From Candidatus Roizmanbacteria bacterium (lineage in GTDB: Bacteria; Patescibacteriota; Microgenomatia; UBA1406), in NCBI GenBank assembly GCA_024653645.1, contig JANLHK010000005.1:1-13799 (forward strand): 13,799 nt of DNA, in the 5' to 3' direction. The position numbers and the translations under genes are program-made. Below are positions 13,403-13,799 of this stretch, piece after piece (within the stretch, counting starts at the first letter, position 1; each line of letters opens with the position of its first letter). The notes below the pieces were generated by a model. It did no database searches. It worked only from the letters and a program-made list of their open reading frames with translations, and was not told the DNA's origin.

Positions 13403-13799
13403 CCACAGGGTGGTATATTTGCACGCAGGATATTGATCACAGGCATAAAAACGTCTTCGTTTTTTTGAAAACCGAACCACCAGTTCACCTTTGCCACACT
13501 CAGGGCACATGACGCCGGTCTTCTGCAAAAACTGTTTGGTGAATTTACAATCAGGAAAACCGGTACAGGCGTAGAATTTGCCAAAACGTGACATTTTAAT
13601 AACCAACGGTTTGCTGCATTCGGGACATTTCTCATCAGTCGTTTCTTCAACGCGTATTTTCTCAGTAAATTGAGCGGCTGCTTCAAGCTGTTTGGCCAGA
13701 GACGCATAAAACACGCCTATCATCTGTTTCCAGTTTTCACTCATCTGCGCAACCTTATCGAGGTCCTCCTCCATATGTGCCGTAAAGGTAACATCAAAC
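13328..13799 (-). CDS. topA: DNA topoisomerase I, C-terminal fragment with two zinc ribbons
   Basis: Only the last 156 codons of the gene are inside; it continues past the right edge. The visible part starts with the end of the conserved core (Phe-Thr-Ala-His-Met-Glu-Glu-Asp-Leu-Asp-Lys-Val-Ala, the Met-Glu-x-x-Leu-Asp motif of type IA topoisomerases). Two Cys4 zinc ribbons follow: Cys-Pro-Glu-Cys (58-61) with Cys78 and Cys84, and Cys-Pro-Glu-Cys (98-101) with Cys120 and Cys126, fragment numbering. Such ribbons bind single-stranded DNA during relaxation of negative supercoils. A Lys/Glu/Ser-rich tail of about 22 residues ends at TGA 13330-13328. The active-site tyrosine lies outside the window. 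An ATG at 13774 is internal and is not the start. The tail is encoded antisense to the end of the neighbouring surface-protein gene. Confidence 0.95.
   Translation of the reverse strand, partial: FDVTFTAHMEEDLDKVAQMSENWKQMIGVFYASLAKQLEAAAQFTEKIRVEETTDEKCPECSKPLVIKMSRFGKFYACTGFPDCKFTKQFLQKTGVMCPECGKGELVVRFSKKRRRFYACDQYPACKYTTLWLKKESKEQNESASKEKEQAGVNDA

Noticed and set aside
1..13799. CRISPR array, tRNA, rRNA, insertion sequence or prophage
   Set aside because: No spaced direct repeats, no cloverleaf or rRNA-like sequence, no transposase, integrase or terminal inverted repeats were seen on either strand.

Overview
The window reads as a chromosomal segment of a bacterium of the Candidate Phyla Radiation (Patescibacteria), most likely in or near Microgenomates (OP11). 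This is an inference from tight gene packing, short versions of housekeeping proteins (HrcA 246 aa, GrpE 154 aa, a zinc-finger-less DnaJ), an archaeal-type AMP/thymidine phosphorylase, a PilN/PilO cluster with fibronectin-like surface proteins, and operon starts that look leaderless. TGA is used as a stop (grpE, pilO-like, topA), which argues against the recoded Gracilibacteria and Absconditabacteria. No tRNA, rRNA, CRISPR array, insertion sequence or integrase is visible.

Layout. (1) 1-939, minus: an unfinished reading frame of 313 codons with no stop, absent from simple complete-ORF searches because it runs off the left edge; it looks like a divergent sigma-70-family protein. (2) 940-991: a divergent promoter region. 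(3) 992-1546, plus: a hexapeptide-repeat acyltransferase. (4) 1554-5502, plus: the heat-shock operon hrcA-grpE-dnaK-dnaJ, behind a near-consensus promoter and a degenerate CIRCE operator that abuts the hrcA start codon. (5) 9619 down to 5499, minus: a four-gene operon, murJ, AMP/thymidine phosphorylase, a 67-aa zinc-ribbon-like protein and mltG, so a nucleotide-salvage enzyme sits between a lipid II flippase and a peptidoglycan transglycosylase. (6) 9641-9904, plus: rpsT, divergent from murJ with overlapping -10 boxes. (7) 9955-13402, plus: an envelope operon with PilN-like and PilO-like proteins, a 69-aa membrane protein, a three-domain FN3/Ig-like surface protein and a Pro/Ser/Thr-rich membrane protein. 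(8) 13328-13799, minus: the 3' end of topA with two four-cysteine zinc ribbons, overlapping the previous gene tail-to-tail by 75 bp.

How it works together. The chaperone genes are translationally coupled, and only dnaK has a consensus Shine-Dalgarno sequence, fitting its need for the highest output. The minus operon links lipid II export and glycan-strand release with phosphorolysis of AMP or a pyrimidine nucleoside. The right-hand plus operon looks like an inner-membrane assembly platform of the type IV pilus kind, followed by two exported proteins that end in matching Ile-Pro-x-x-Gly plus transmembrane tails. Probable promoters sit 5 to 11 nt from the start codons, so transcripts are predicted to be leaderless or nearly so.
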